Assembly (NCBI GenBank): GCA_021785335.1
Contig: JAJYFW010000122.1
Span: 1-6,201 of the forward strand
Reading direction: 5' to 3'
DNA: 6,201 nt
Origin: Pseudomonadota bacterium
Lineage (GTDB): Bacteria; Pseudomonadota; Alphaproteobacteria; Acetobacterales; Acetobacteraceae
Both the position numbers and the translations under genes were made by a program. The notes beneath the pieces were generated by a model. It had not been told where the DNA came from. It did no database searches and saw only the letters and a program-made list of their open reading frames with translations. Positions 6,001 to 6,201 of this stretch are shown in pieces (within the stretch, counting starts at the first letter, position 1; every line of letters starts with the position of its first letter).

Positions 6001-6004
6001 CCTC

Positions 6005-6201
6005 ATGGACAACAAGCTCAATCTCCATCTGGTGTCGGACGCCACCGGTGAAACGCTCAACGCGGTGGCGCGCGCGACGGTCGTGCAGTTCGAGCACGCG
6101 ACCATCGTGCATCATCGCTGGAGCCTGGTGCGCACGCGGCTGCAACTGCATCGGGTCATCGAGGGTATCGAGATGGAGCCGGGACCGGTTCTGTCCACCC
6201 T
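6005..6201 (+). CDS. ppsR: Pyruvate phosphate dikinase / PEP synthase regulatory protein (DUF299), N-terminal 65 residues
   Basis: Bifunctional ADP-dependent kinase / Pi-dependent pyrophosphorylase family (E. coli PpsR, formerly YdiA; Rickettsia RP001-type) that inactivates and reactivates PEP synthase or pyruvate phosphate dikinase by threonine phosphorylation. The visible N-terminus has the family's [18 protein letters not shown] (7-24), followed by VQFE (27-30) and a helical stretch ([15 protein letters not shown], 41-55). The P-loop and catalytic part lie beyond the window edge. Start ATG at 6005; no Shine-Dalgarno is close (GCGAGG is over 20 bases away), and no in-frame upstream ATG was found back to 5960. 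This PpsR is unrelated to the photosynthesis repressor of the same name. Family assignment is firm; which target enzyme it controls is not visible. Confidence 0.92.
   Translation, partial: MDNKLNLHLVSDATGETLNAVARATVVQFEHATIVHHRWSLVRTRLQLHRVIEGIEMEPGPVLST

Larger units (their letters stand above)
5746..6004. other. oriC: Candidate chromosomal replication origin (oriC), hemE to DUF299 intergenic region
   Basis: A 259-base gap between divergent hemE and the DUF299 gene. In Caulobacter crescentus and Rickettsia prowazekii the origin lies between hemE and the RP001 homologue, which is this same neighbour pair. The gap has a strikingly AT-rich core (5852-5893; 33 of 42 bases A or T) in a GC-rich window, suitable as an unwinding element. 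It also has a full IHF consensus match (5863-5875) and three imperfect DnaA-box-like 9-mers (5840-5848, 5983-5991, 5992-6000). No perfect TTATCCACA, no TTAA-N7-TTAA CtrA site and no GANTC methylation site occurs in the gap. The assignment is inference from synteny plus composition. The region could instead be only a divergent promoter region. Confidence 0.6.

Noticed and set aside
5750..6151. Minus-strand frame of 133 codons across the intergenic region and the DUF299 start
   Set aside because: It overlaps the AT-rich core and the antisense of the DUF299 coding sequence, and shows no recognisable protein features.

Overview
This 6.2 kb window looks like a piece of a very GC-rich alphaproteobacterial chromosome. 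The gene content and order (rho, hemJ, hemH, hemE, then a divergent DUF299 regulatory-protein gene) and the protein sequences fit the Rhodospirillales, perhaps Acetobacteraceae. That placement is inference from gene order and protein style, not from a search. All recognised genes are ordinary core genes. No mobile element, CRISPR array, tRNA or rRNA was seen.

Layout, left to right. (1) Positions 1-678, minus strand: the first 226 codons of the transcription termination factor rho, cut by the window edge. (2) 679-1044: a 366-base gene-free stretch with a long, C-rich rho leader and two divergent TTGACG promoter candidates. (3) 1045-1934, plus strand: two overlapping unrecognised genes (114 and 182 aa), both with N-terminal membrane segments. 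(4) 5745 down to 1961, minus strand: a compact five-gene cluster reading hemE, hemH, HAD-family phosphatase, hemJ, ppa, with gaps from overlapping to 37 bases, very likely one transcription unit. (5) 5746-6004: a 259-base intergenic region with a 42-base AT-rich core. (6) 6005 to the right edge, plus strand: the first 65 codons of a pyruvate phosphate dikinase/PEP synthase regulatory protein (DUF299).

The cluster supplies three late steps of haem synthesis: HemE decarboxylates uroporphyrinogen III, HemJ oxidises protoporphyrinogen IX at the membrane, and HemH inserts iron. The coproporphyrinogen oxidase step is not encoded here. Ppa removes pyrophosphate, and the HAD phosphatase has no obvious haem role.

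The most interesting place is 5746-6004. In Caulobacter crescentus and Rickettsia prowazekii the chromosomal replication origin lies between hemE and the homologue of RP001, the same neighbour pair as here. The gap carries an AT-rich core, a 13/13 match to the IHF consensus, an overlapping perfect palindrome and three imperfect DnaA-box-like sequences. It is therefore a good oriC candidate, although no perfect DnaA box is present. I did not find a clearly novel multi-gene system. The nearest thing is the unrecognised two-gene membrane module at 1045-1934.
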